Source: Doryteuthis pealeii (Eukaryota > Mollusca > Cephalopoda > Myopsida > Loliginidae). Taken from it: a DNA stretch of 64,000 nt. Below the pieces are notes generated by a model, which did not search any database, was not told where the DNA came from, and worked only from the letters and a program-made list of their open reading frames with translations. A program made the translations under genes and the position numbers. Of this stretch, positions 42,125 to 52,639 are shown one piece after another (within the stretch, counting starts at the first letter, position 1; each line of letters begins with the position of its first letter). The DNA is taken from assembly GCA_023376005.1 (NCBI GenBank), contig CM042160.1, forward strand, positions 85,881,920 to 85,945,919, read 5' to 3'.

Positions 42125-42350
42125 AGTATTTGATAATTTGCTTTTGAAGCCGTGCTGGGTTTTCCGGTTCGATCTTTATCGGAGGGAGATGAGACTGCTG
42201 ATGAGACCTAATAAGGTTGAAACAGCTGTACAGTGTTCCACATGTTGCACTCGTTATTCGCCGAGTTTGCCTGTCATGATTATTTTCAATAATTATCAAA
42301 TTTTATACGATATACACATTGTAATTGCCTTCAAAAATATAAATAATAAT
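42125..42350 (+). mobile_element. SINE with hammerhead (type 1), copy D, 5'-truncated head
   Basis: Plus strand: B-box-like TTCCGGTTCGATCTTTATC, hammerhead, then CACTCGTTATTCGCCGAG and ATTGTAATTGCC. Inverted relative to copy C, 200 bp away. Both are preceded on the plus strand by AGTATTTGAT(C/A)ATTTGC. Confidence 0.75.
42194..42234 (+). ncRNA. Hammerhead ribozyme, type 1 SINE copy D
   Basis: ACUG, CUGAUGA, GACCU/AGGUU (loop AAUA), GAAA, C/G with loop AGCU, GUA, CAGU. The helix I pairs are G-C, U-A, C-G and A-U, different from copies A and B yet still complementary. Confidence 0.85.
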
Positions 42351-42352
42351 AT

Positions 42353-43216
42353 ATATTAAGAAATTTGAAAAAACAAGTGTTCCGAAAATAGGATGGATTT
42401 ATTATCGATGTTTAAACATTTTGGTTTCTTTAAACCTTCATCAGGATGTATCTTGGGGTGAAGAAATTGATGGATGTTTTATAGATGACAGGAGATGAAA
42501 ATCTTTATAAAAACTTTTTTGTTGTGTAACTGTATTTGTTCAGCATTATATTTATGAAAGACAAATCGTGGCCAATTTTGGTACGGCACCGTTCCTATTA
42601 TTCCCAGAAGAATTTCGCTGACTTAGGGTAGTCAGATTGGTGTTGTTGGCCCCGACTGTCGAACTGGCCAAAACAGTAGTCGTCATCAACGTTGTGTTAG
42701 TATCCCAGTTTTCGTTGGGGGGAGGTTTTGGTAATCTCCTTCGTAGCCAAGCATGTTGGAGGGCCTGGCTGAGAGTCCTCCTGGTACTTGGATCCCAATC
42801 CTCACGAAGTCCAAAAATAACGGATTATGGTGGACTTTGAATTCTAATTTGTCTTTATTTTTTATAAGTAAAATATCCAAAAAAGGTAAAGAATTATTGG
42901 ATTCTAATTCATGCATAAATTTTATAGTGTGTTTAATTTTATTTAAGCTATCAGTAATCTTTTTTATGTCAAGTTCTTGTGGGTAGATGAGTAAAATATC
43001 ATCAATGTAACAAAAATAACTAGAATTCTTTGGAATTATATAACGAAAAGGGCCAGATTCTAGAAACTCAAGATAAAGACATGCGAGAACCCCACTGAGA
43101 GGAGATCCCATGTGCAAACTAAATTTCTGTTTATAATAGATGTTGTTGTATTGGAAATATATATATATATGTATATATGAAATGGGTTTTTGCACATGTT
43201 TTGTCAATTGCTTCAT
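42353..43216 (-). mobile_element. Penelope-like retroelement, 3' portion
   Basis: Minus strand: RT-coding fragment (43216-42686), about 250 bp of untranslated sequence with AACAAATACAGTTACAC, a hammerhead-like motif at about 42395-42445 whose GAAA is AAAA, then TTCAAATTTCTTAATA, the same terminus as the PLE ends at 29224-29610. 5'-truncated. Confidence 0.8.
42686..43216 (-). pseudogene. Penelope-like reverse transcriptase fragment
   Basis: PLEs copy themselves with a telomerase-related reverse transcriptase. The minus frame holds MGSPLSGVLACLYLEFLE, FCYIDDILLIYP (the catalytic YIDD motif), INKIKHTIKF-like text and NNSLPFLDILL, in the order of PLE RT motifs B', C, D and E. Upstream fingers motifs are missing; a (TA)n run (about 43160-43180) breaks the N-terminal side. 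After LGYEGDYQNLPPTKTG the frame ends. A GIY-YIG endonuclease domain was not found. Confidence 0.88.
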
Positions 43217-43599
43217 TTTTAAATCCTTTCCTTTTTACATTATAGACTAGTGTATCTATGTCCTGTAAAATAGCATATATGAAATTGATATTTTGTTAAA
43301 TACTTACTATTATTAAAAGGTGTTGACATTCAAGTCTTTTTCCAAAAAATAGGTATAATCTGATGTAATATAATTATAAAAGTATATTATGATACATGTG
43401 TTGGGCTCTCAAAAAGCATCAAATTCACTACAGTAATGATGGCTTCTTAATCTAACTTGTTAACCATTACTCCACACAAAAAAACAAACTTGTATTTAGT
43501 CTTGTAAATGGCATATTCAAGGGAAGTAACTCAATATTCCTTTCTGAAGTTATCTCCCTTGAAACTTTAACTAATTTGTACCCAATGTCATCAGGGCTT

Positions 43600-43795
43600 A
43601 GAATCTTTATCCTTTGCACAGGAGTAAGACCCCCTCCCCCGAAAAATGTTGTACTGGTTATAACACTAAGCCACACCTAGAAGTCTGCAGAATGTGGAGT
43701 CACGCTTTCGTTGCCATTACTCCCAGGTTCACTCTGACTCAGAATGGTAGTACCTGTTAGAGTACCATTTATGGTTCAAATCTATCTGTTTGAGA
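43600..43795 (+). mobile_element. Family C fragment
   Basis: GGAGTAAGACCCCCTCCCCC, TTGCCATTACTCCCAGG and GGTAGTACCTGTTAGAG are family C landmarks. Confidence 0.6.
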
Positions 43796-43850
43796 TAATG
43801 TTTAAAATCATTCTAAACTAAACTTGCTGGTAATCTGAACATTAGCTACA

Positions 43851-44676
43851 TAAATGAGAGTAGTCTCCCCTTGTATGTTTCCTCTTTGAGGAAGCCGTTT
43901 GGTTTGGTCAGCCATTTTCATTTCACCATAAATCTACACTGAAAATACAAATTTGTTCAAATCAATACAACTGCATGTTTTAACACTAAAATATCATAAA
44001 ATGTGTTCTTAATTGTACTTGCACATTATTTGAAATGAACTTATTTGTTATTAAGAACACATTTTATGATATTTTTGTGTTAAAACATGCAGTTGTATTG
44101 ATTCGAAGAAATTCGTATTTTTGTTGTATACTCTCTTTCTTTACTTCTATTATTCTTCTGCTCATCTTTGGTATCTTACGTTCTTCTTCTAGCGTCTGGA
44201 CTCCTATTTCTCTGTTCTTGCTGGTTGGTCGTCCTTGATTCATTTCTTCTTCTAGGTCAGTCTTGTTGCCAAGACATTCATCAACCACAAAACCATATTA
44301 TTTATTTAAACCTTTATTTACTTAACATCTTCCTCTAACTAAACACAACGCGCGTGTGCAAGTGAGTCCCAGCTAAAGCAGATACATCTTCTCTGCCTGA
44401 CGTCCAAGCTGAAACTGAGAGCCAACCAGGTCCCATGTGACTTCATGTATTTCGCGGGCTGTAATATTCCATGGAAAGTCCCGTCCGTGATATGAAAAGG
44501 GGCCATCCCTTCAGAAATACAGGGGATTGACAATAATCTATGCATAGATTATGTAACATTTTCAGTGTAGATTTACAGTGAAATGAAAATGGCCGACCAA
44601 AACATAATGCCTTCCTCAAAGTGAAACAAACAAGGGGAGATTACTTTCATTTATGTAGCTAATGTTCAGATTGCCA
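43851..44676. mobile_element. Nested foldback element
   Basis: Outer arms: 43851-43945 and 44555-44676 (AATCTGAACATTAGCTACAT and its inverse; CAGCCATTTTCATTTCAC and its inverse). Inner arms: 43957-44014 and 44051-44107 (CAATACAACTGCATGTTTTA and its inverse), a 58-bp near-perfect stem around a 36-bp loop. 44150-44290 on the minus strand has a short open frame like that after the LTR at 36141. Confidence 0.8.
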
Positions 44677-44774
44677 ACTTGCTCTTAAAGCATTGATATT
44701 GTAACCAAGTATGAAGTGTTTACCTTTTTAAAATCATTGAATTCGATTAATATATTCTCTCTTAAAAAATTAAT

Positions 44775-45615
44775 TTAGTGTTTGTCTTTTCCTGGAATCT
44801 GAGTGACAGCAAGTCTTCTCAGGTCTCCAGGACTTTTCTGAGTATTCTAGCTGATCTAAACATTGCTGTGCTCTGGGTGAGCTTGATTCTTCCTCTGCCT
44901 TCAATTCCTCCAGTCTCTCGGGACCGTTCTAAGCACACCAACCATAATTGCTATCACAGCCACCTTCATGTTCCACAGGTTTTTCAGTTCTCTGGCAAGG
45001 TCCAAGTATTTGTCTATCTTTTTGTTTTCTTTATTGTTATTTCACTCTTTTGAGTTTTTCACATCAGTGTTAGCTGATGGTCTTTCACTGGAGTCTGAGT
45101 GACAACAAGTCTCCTCAGGTCTCCAGGACTCTTCTGAGTATTCTAGCCGATTGCAGTAATGCAGTTGTCTGGATGGTCTCAATTCTTCCTCTGATTTCCA
45201 GTTCCTCCAGTCTTTTTTTCCAAGTTTTTTGGGACCGTTCCTAGTGCACCAACTACGATTGGTATCACTTTCACCCTCATATTCCACAGCTTATTATTAT
45301 TTCATTTCATTCGAGTTTTTCACATCTGCTGTAGCCAGTGGTTCACTGGAGGCTGAGTGACAGCAAGTCTGCTCATATCTCCAGGACTCTTTTGAGTATT
45401 CCAGCTGATGTCAACAATGTAGTCCGGATGGTCTCAATTCTTCCTCTGATTTCCACTTCATCCAGACTTTTTTCCAGACTCCTGGGGATCGTTCCAAAGG
45501 CCCCAATTACAATTGGTACAACCTTCAACCTCATGTTCCACAGTTTTCTCAGTTCTCTGGCAAGGTCCAAGTATTTGTCGATCTTTTTGCTCTCTTTCAT
45601 TTTCACTCAGTGATC
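44775..45615 (-). pseudogene. Three tandem copies of a non-LTR RT C-terminal segment
   Basis: Copies at about 45615-45340, 45300-45060 and 45020-44775, all on the minus strand. The best encodes KYLDLARELRKLWNMR, LKVVPIVIGAFGTIPRSL and IRGRIETIRTTLLTSAGILK, a C-terminal region common in LINE endonuclease/RT proteins. The other two carry frameshifts. Repeats of about 285 bp look like tandem duplication of one LINE end. Confidence 0.75.
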
Positions 45616-45627
45616 GGCCAGGATGGC

Positions 45628-45628
45628 A

Positions 45629-45662
<34 letters not shown>
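45628..45662. repeat. (TTA)n microsatellite
   Basis: About 11 TTA units. Confidence 0.95.
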
Positions 45663-45663
<1 letters not shown>

Positions 45664-45842
45664 AAAAGTTACTTGAAATGATCTAATTACTTGCAAATTA
45701 TCAGTATTTGAGAGGAGCCTGTCTAATGATTAATTGAGTGACCACTTAAGCAACAACAGGTACTGTAAGTAACAAAGGCCTGTGTGCCATATCTAAGAAA
45801 ATAAACCTGAAGTTAAACAAATCATTTATCAAAATGAAGATT

Positions 45843-46495
45843 TGGTTTGGTTTGTTTTACGGCATATCAACCTCAGTGGGTCGTTTAATGCCGATAAAGT
45901 TTTAAAATAAATCAATTCTTAATGGATAAGACAATTTTTTTATAAATACATTTTTCTATTTAACCCATAGATGGGATCCTAACAGGTACTACCACTCCGG
46001 GTCAGAGTGGACCTGGGAGCAATGGTGAAGGGGTGCTCCACATTCCCCAAACCTCCAGAACTGGAACCTCACCATCAGATAGAGTTTAATGTCATTCCCA
46101 GGACATGTAGACCCTCAGCTACCACCTTTTAGCACCCATATGATAAAAAGGGGTTGGGGCTTGACATAAGGGCAATAGGGTTGGGAAAATCATATAGGTG
46201 CTGGGGCATGACGTGACCACCTGATTGATTGGAGGGGGCCTCTCCGACCGCCCGTCTAACCCAAGATAGGGCCAAAGTGGAGTATTGCAAGTCATGAACT
46301 GCTCATCCACCTGGGTTCTATCCTTAAGCATCACAGGCCGCCACCCACGGCCAACAGGTCGCCCCATTGGGGGAGTCTTACCCCTCTGCAGTCGGTGCAT
46401 TCTAACGCCCCACCGACAGGGCAGATTAAGATTTGGCATTAAATGACCTGAAATGGATTGATATGCCGTAAAAACAGAACATCCAACCAAATCTA
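45843..46495 (-). mobile_element. Family C retroposon, near full length
   Basis: Minus strand, closely similar to 13200-13815, with the tail hairpin at 45865-45897 (GGCATATCAACC and GGTCGTTTAATGCC) and the head near 46400. Confidence 0.75.
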
Positions 46496-46507
46496 GTTGT
46501 TATATGC

Positions 46508-46800
46508 AAAATGGAGGCACGTGGTCTAATGGTTAGAGTTGTAGGAAATGGACTCGTCAATGCGAGTTCAATTCTTGGACGAAGCCGTTGGCATTTCACA
46601 TGGCGCTAATACCCTTGGGGAAAGGTATGAATCCAATTCTCCAGTTATGGATAAATAGTAAGGCAGACTGGACTCTTTAACCATGGCTAGGTAACCAGTC
46701 TAGGAGAAGGAAAACTCTGAATTTAAACCTGTTAAACTCCGCATAAGAAATTGACCTTGTGTCGCATCCTGCTCGTGCGGAGGGGTGGATATATATATAT
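46508..46800 (+). mobile_element. tRNA-derived SINE, family B, full length
   Basis: tRNA-like head: A-box-like GTGGTCTAATGGTTAGAG and B-box-like CGAGTTCAATTCTTGG. Body: AAAGGTATGAATCCAATTCT, GGCAGACTGGACTCTTTAAC and TTGACCTTGTGTCGCATCCT. The tail is GGTGGATATATAT. Resembles tRNA-derived octopus SINEs. Confidence 0.85.
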
Positions 46801-47189
46801 ATATATATGCAAAATTGTTGAAACACATTTTTTTCTTTTTTTTTTACTGCTAGAAACATTTATCTATTTACTACTAGACAAGCTATGAACAGCAGTCCAT
46901 GATGATATTGATGCTTCTATTCAGAAAGTGGTGAAGGATTCTAATTAGAATTTTCATAGTTTTCCTAGATGTATTTAGAATTTGGACAATTAAAAAAAAT
47001 GAGATTCACAGTGAATGCAAACCCCCAGAAAATTATCCCTCAGTTGCAAGCTGAACTGGAAATAGCTTTATTATTTATAAGTGGATTGCTCTAATAAAAA
47101 TCCTGCTATGGTGTTCCCTTTTATATTTACATTCCTATACAACAAACACATACACACACATATATATATATATATACACATTGTATGAA
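46801..47189. other. No gene recognised
   Basis: AT-rich sequence with poly-T at 46828-46850 and (CA)(TA) repeats at 47145-47175. Confidence 0.5.
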
Positions 47190-47445
47190 ATGGACATGGA
47201 CACACAAGTTCAAATCCTGAACGAGGCTGTTTGTATTTCACATAGAGCTAATACCCTTGGGAAAGGTATGCATCCAACTATTCTCTATCCAGGTATGAGT
47301 AGATAGTAGGGCAGACTAGGCTCTTTAACTGTGGTATAGCAATCGGTCTAGAAGAAGGAAAACTCTGAATTCAAACCCGTCAAACTCCGCTTGAGAAATT
47401 GACCTTTTGTTACATCTTACTCATGTGGAGGGGTTGGTAGATATG
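47190..47445 (+). mobile_element. tRNA-derived SINE, family B, head truncated
   Basis: Starts in the B-box region (CAAGTTCAAATCCTG) and has the full body and tail, then (CA)n/(TA)n-rich sequence to 47555. Confidence 0.8.
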
Positions 47446-47639
47446 TATATATGTACACACATAGACATACATATATGCACACACATACATACGCACACAC
47501 AAAAATATATACACACAGAAATACATATACACACACATACATACATATATACAGGGTAACACAGAAGTGCACGCCAACCTAGTTTTCAAAAATAAAGGTA
47601 TTTTTCATAAATCAATAAAGGTTTTTTTTTTTGAAAACC

Positions 47640-47666
47640 TGGATGATGTGCGACTTCTGGGAGACC

Positions 47667-47715
<49 letters not shown>

Positions 47716-48030
47716 TAAACCTAATGAGTCAGATATACCAACTAATAGTTTCGCTTAGTAGTTCATCAGGGCAAGAATCTGACTCTTTAGCTTTAGACAA
47801 TCCAAGTGGTTTATATATATATATATATTTTTCATATATATATATATATAATTTTTTCTTTTGGCCAAGTGTTATAGCATTAATCGATTATTTTTGGTTA
47901 GTGCAACCCTCTTGGTCTTTTCTTTTTTTCATTTTTTTCCCCAGGTGAAGTTTGGTAGTATATTTTTTACTATCAAACTATTTGCTGTTTTTTTTCTTAC
48001 CGCAGGGGTTTACCAATAGGTTCTATATAT
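47640..48030. mobile_element. Ribozyme-bearing element, related to 54120-54510 in inverse
   Basis: 47821-48020 is the inverse complement of 54170-54360 (GGCCAAGTGTTATAGCATTA; GAAGTTTGGTAGTATATTTT). The hammerhead at 47736 is on the minus strand, whereas the adjoining body is on the plus strand. (TA)n runs lie at 47670-47711 and 47811-47850. Confidence 0.65.
47736..47773 (-). ncRNA. Hammerhead ribozyme motif
   Basis: Minus strand: UGCC, CUGAUGA, helix II CU/AG with loop ACUA (outer pair A-C mismatched), GAAA, C/G helix III with loop UAUUA, GUU site, GGUA. Helix I has four pairs, one of them G-U. Confidence 0.65.
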
Positions 48031-48044
48031 ATATATATATATAT

Positions 48045-48362
48045 ATATATGGGAGAAATATGAGGAGGTTAATCCGACAATATGTGGAGAAAAGTAGACA
48101 AACACGGGATGTTATGGAAACTGGATGTTTATTGTCGACAATGCAACGTTTTGGTCATTTAGACCTTCTTCAGGATTTGAATATAATTCTTGCTTCAATA
48201 AAGGACATTTTCAAAAAAAAAAAAAAAAAAATTTTTTTTGAAAATGTCCTTTATTGAAGCAAGAATTATATTCAAATCCTGAAGGTCTAAATGACCGAAA
48301 CGTTGCATTGTCGATAATAAACATCCAGTTTCCATAACATCCCGTGTTTGTCTACTTTTCTC

Positions 48363-48365
<3 letters not shown>
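48045..48365. repeat. Palindromic pair of PLE ends, about 140-bp arms
   Basis: 48070-48215 and 48225-48365 are inverse copies around an A/T-run centre (48210-48240). Each arm has a hammerhead-like motif: the minus one keeps CUGAAGA but has AAAA for GAAA, and the plus one keeps GAAA but has lost GAA from the core. The left arm begins AATATGTGGAGAAAAGTAGA; the left flank (GGTTAATCCGACAATATG) is the PLE terminus. Confidence 0.8.
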
Positions 48366-48427
<62 letters not shown>

Positions 48428-48542
48428 GTGTGTGTGGTTGAGAATAGAGGAAAGTGTGGATATAACAACACAGACAGTTGAATATCCATACTTTCCTCTA
48501 TTTTCAACCACATTCTGTCAGATTTATTCAAACCCTTCACTC

Positions 48543-48599
<57 letters not shown>

Positions 48600-48600
48600 G
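48360..48600. repeat. (CA)n, (TA)n, (TG)n microsatellites
   Basis: Compound CA/TA/TG run at 48362-48436 and TA run at 48545-48596. Between them is an inverted repeat of about 30 bp (GAATAGAGGAAAGTGTGG and CTTTCCTCTATTTTCAACC). Confidence 0.9.
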
Positions 48601-49064
48601 ATCATGAGAATTTTAGTCCTACACAGATAATAAAAGTGGGTTCTTATTGCTAATATTAAAGCAGTCAATAAATTGAAAAACTGAAAGAGAGATATGATAT
48701 AGTGAATGAAAGGAAAAAGAAAGAAAAAAAAGAGAGATACTGTGTGTGAAGTGAAAGATATACCGAATAAGCACTGTTGTCTACTGCAAATGATAGTAAT
48801 GCTGATAATAGTGATATTGTAGAAGAACAATCATTCGTAGAAATACTACTACTACACGATTGTACACCTAAGAAAAGAGCTGCAGCAGTAGTAGTACCCA
48901 ATTCAAGTTCACGTCGCCTTGTATATATATCGGTCACAGTCTTTTTCTTCTTCTTTTCTATGCTGGGTAATATTTAAAAAGTGATCATTTCCAATCTGGG
49001 CAGCTGCTGGCGTGCAAAGGAAGATACGAGGAGAGAAAGAGGGATCTTCTTCATCATTTCTTAC

Positions 49065-49233
49065 CCTTATTTTCAGCTCTGGTGTTAAATATCGGCATTG
49101 TCTGTTATTATTATTCGTTTGCGCCATAAGTCCCAAAGAAGAAATCAGAGAGGAGGAAGATTCGTTTCTTTTTTGGTTGGGGCAATCATCATCAGCATCA
49201 TTGTTTTCATGTCTTTTCACACGACGGAATGTC
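49065..49233 (-). CDS. Candidate internal exon of an unknown protein
   Basis: On the minus strand a 169-bp stretch lies between acceptor-like TTACCTTTAAG and donor-like GGTAAGAA and is open throughout. It encodes TFRRVKRHENNDADDDCPNQ, KRNESSSSLISSLGLMAQ and RQCRYLTPELKIR, a charged, Ser-rich sequence unlike the surrounding repeats. I do not recognise the family. The plus strand is also open and also has splice-like ends (acceptor TTTTCAG, donor AAAGGTAAAC), so strand and reality are uncertain. No neighbouring exon was identified. Confidence 0.3.
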
Positions 49234-49275
49234 CTTAAAGGTAAACTCAAGTTTTTTATTTTAAATTTTGATTAA

Positions 49276-50680
49276 TAATAAAAACAACAATAATAATGAG
49301 ATATTGGCAAATATATATATTTGTAAAAATAATTATCAAATAACTCTTTTAGCTTATAAACAATGAAAGGACTAATTTGTTACTATAAAAAAAAAAAAAC
49401 AAAAAAATACCAACAAAGTATTACAAAAAAAACTAATCAACAACACCTGTAGATCGGGAAAATATTACGTGAAAAGCTGTTACAGTTGTCATTTACTTTC
49501 TTTAATGAATTTTTATTTTAAGCTTCCTTTTTAGTTTTTACGCATTATTTTTTCAAAATCAGATATTTATTTTAAAGTTTAGAATTACGATATGACTTAT
49601 CTGTCGTATAATAAATCAATCGATAAGCTTGGTTTTTCAAGAAAATCGTCTAATTACTAATAGAAGCAAAACTTACACCTTTCTTTGAAAATTCTTTTAC
49701 TTACCTGTCAATTTCTCACCTGGTTGAGGATTTTCTTAAAAAAAATATCATACGAGTGTGAATAATTTGGAAATATATTTGCTTTTCCAGTGAACAAAAT
49801 AAAGATAACATGTTTATTTATTTATTTTTTTTTCATGTTTTTTTTTTCATCGGGTAGGTTTTAAAAATATTTATTTATTTATTTATTTTTTTCTTGTCAA
49901 AGTAAACAAGACGACTCACATGGAAAGCCTACAATGTTCTAAGCCGATGAAAATAACTCCCTTTCAGATGTTTTTCCGAAATTTTTGATAATGAAATTAA
50001 ATATATATTTTTTGAATACATAGTTGATAGCATTACTGTTTTGATTGAAGTTGTGTTTGTATGTAACAAAAAAAAAAAAAAAAAAAAAAACAGTATTAAA
50101 AAAAAAAAATCCCTATGGTCAACCCCGGAAAAAAATGTTTGCTTTTGTAATGACCAATACTATGGAGGATTCGAGGCGATATAAATAGATAAATGAATGA
50201 ATGAAATTTATTTATCAATTAAATGAAACACTGAAACAACTAAATTGATATATTTTCCAACAATTAAAAAATCTTATCTTGAATTGTACAAAACGAAAAT
50301 GAAAGCTTACTTCTTTCTAGAAGAACATGTTTAATGTTTGGGATTTTTATTTTTTTAAATATTGATAACAATAAATGAATATATAAATAAATTAATAATT
50401 AAATAAAATCAATGTTAAGATAAAGTTTTATTATTTGTAAGTAAACCTCTCTCTCTATAAAAGCCAGTGTCCGTTGCTTTGTAACACACAAAACATATCA
50501 CGCTAGGTTTTTTTTTTCTCTCTTCATATCTAAGAATACAGACAGACCATATATACACCTTTTATATTTAATTTGCATATATAACCCGCAAATAAATCTC
50601 AATAAAAATCACATTAAAAAAATTTAAAAAATACTTTATCGCACGTTTTAGAATTTTTTTATAATTAATTTTTTTCATCT
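49276..50680. other. AT-rich single-copy-like sequence, no gene recognised
   Basis: Contains poly-A and poly-T tracts (for example 50070-50090) and (TTTA)n. I saw no coding similarity, tRNA or named repeat. Confidence 0.5.
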
Positions 50681-50687
50681 TTGTAAA

Positions 50688-50829
50688 ATCGATCCTCCAC
50701 TTTATATACAATAAAGTGGAGGATCGATTTTATTGTTAAAAATTGACCATAAATCAAAATTAACATTCAAAAAAGATTTACATAATAATTATGTAAATAT
50801 CTTTTTTGAATGTTAATTTTGATTTAGCG
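50688..50829. repeat. Two adjacent perfect hairpins
   Basis: Hairpin 1 (50688-50734): a 21-bp stem AAAATCGATCCTCCACTTTA with loop ATACA. Hairpin 2 (50752-50827): a stem of over 30 bp starting AAATCAAAATTAACATTC around a TAATTA centre. Both are nearly perfect. Confidence 0.85.
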
Positions 50830-51033
50830 ACAAGAAACTAGTGTAAAAGTTAGTCCAAAAAATGACTTTGGTAATTTGCATAAAAGCAGGTTTTAGACTA
50901 TTTTTAATTCAACATTTTGTTATGCAACTTTTTTTTTCGTCCAAAATTGTTTTTGTTGCGCTATGATCAATGCGTAAAAGGGAAAAAAAAGTCACACTTT
51001 TGGTTTCCATGCTGAAAAATGTCACATTTAATC

Positions 51034-51246
51034 TACAGGGTGGTCAGAAAGTCTTGTCACCCCTAAATATTTTTTTTAACTTTCATTATTATTTGTTTTA
51101 ATGATATAATGTATAAGTTATGTAATTATTTTACCTCTAAAAAATCTTTAAAAATTAAATTATTTTCTAGAATTTCAACTTGTATTATGTAATTATTTTA
51201 CCTCTAAAAATACATAGGGAGTGACAAGACTTTAGGACCAGCCTAA
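51034..51246. mobile_element. Tc1/mariner-type MITE with TA target
   Basis: The left end CAGGGTGGTCAGAAAGTC and TTGTCACCCC is matched in inverse by GGAGTGACAAGAC and TTTAGGACCAGCCTA at the right, flanked by TA. The interior has two TAATTATTTTACCTCTAAAA repeats. Confidence 0.78.
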
Positions 51247-51769
51247 TAGTAAATGATAAAATTAAAATAGGAAGTATTCTAATAAAGTGTTTACGATAAA
51301 AAAAAAACATTTTTAATTTAGTAACAAAATGTTAACAAGTAATAATTTAATAAAGTAAATTGTGACTAAAAGTCACAATTTACAGAAAAGTCACAATTTA
51401 TGGAAATTAATTGCTCATAATTACACAAAAAAAATTTTTAACTTTCAAGCAACACATTCAATAATTTATCATGAATTCAGTGATTTTTTTCAAAACATCA
51501 ACTGAAAAAATTGAAATCCTGAAATTAAAAATCTTCCAAAAATAAAGTAACCGTTACAAATCGGATTCGACAAAAATCTATCAATTTAATTAAATTAATT
51601 TTTTTTTCAAAACCCAATTAAATAATCATTAATTTTAATGATTATTTAATTGGATTTTGGGAAAAAACCCAGAAAAAAAACTAACCTTTTCAGATAGAGG
51701 GAAAATAAATTTGTTTATAGTGGGAGTTTGTTACTCATCAACTTAGTTCAAAGGGGCAAATAGATAATT
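51247..51769. other. AT-rich sequence with small hairpins
   Basis: AATTGTGACTAAAAGTCACAATTT (in two inverted halves, 51358-51385) and AATTAAATAATCATTAA / its inverse (51615-51655) are short palindromes. No gene was seen. Confidence 0.6.
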
Positions 51770-51995
51770 TGATTCTGCTTGCTTTACCCATCTATAATGA
51801 AAGCATGCTTAAATTTATGAGCATTTCATGGGACAGGCGAAGTATGGATGACCAAAAAATGACAAAACATATTACGTTATGTTTTTGAGCTTTCCTGATC
51901 CATATGTAATGAAAACCTGCTTAAATTTACGAGCGTCTAAAGAGACAACTGAAGTATGGATGAACAAAAATAGCAAAAACCTAATATTAAGCAAC
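51770..51995 (+). repeat. Degenerate direct repeat, about 115-bp spacing
   Basis: ATGAAAGCATGCTTAAATTT and ATGAAAACCTGCTTAAATTT begin two similar segments, each followed by GAAGTATGGATGA(C/A)C/AA and AAACATATTA-like text. Confidence 0.6.
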
Positions 51996-52309
51996 TATAG
52001 TAAAATAATATTTCCAACATTAAAACACCGTCATATGATGGATAACTCCTTAGTTTATTATGAACTTCTTTTTATGTAGGATTTCAGTTTATTTATTTTT
52101 TGTTTTGTTTAAGGTCACCGTTAATTTAGTTTATTTCGCTTTAAATGATCCATAGTAAATTTTTGACTATCGTTTTTACCTCCCTTGATTCTGAATTTAA
52201 TAAAAAAAAAATATTTGCGAAATTGTAATGTTTATTTTTTCGGTCACGAAAATATATATTTAAGGTTTCTGTATCTGTTAATACAAATATTGTTTATTTA
52301 AACAAAAAA

Positions 52310-52490
52310 AAATTTTGTTTTCTTCCATCGTAGTGTGTACTATACACAACACTGTGCTGTGTGTGTACGAAGCGAACAGAGTTATAGTGGCGTCGATTCA
52401 CTCTCGTGTCACGTCCTGTCAGTTCCAAAACACAGTTTCTTTTTCAAAAGTTACCATTCAAAAAAAGGGAAAATATCCATCATGTTCGTA
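52310..52490 (+). other. Candidate 5'UTR and first coding exon (weak)
   Basis: A GC-richer island contains GTGTGTACGAAGCGAACAG and GTGGCGTCGATTCACTC, followed by ATG TTC and a consensus donor GTAAGT at 52488. A first exon ending two codons after the ATG is plausible, but no downstream exon was recognised. Confidence 0.2.
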
Positions 52491-52639
52491 AGTACCATTA
52501 ATAGCACTTTAAAAGTACAAGTTCACATAGTATCCATCCAAAAGCTTTTTGTCTCTTCCCTAAAAACTCCCTTCACAATCTGTTCCTTTTTTCCAGCATC
52601 CATGTCATTTTTATACGTAGAGATCCCAACTCGTTTTTC

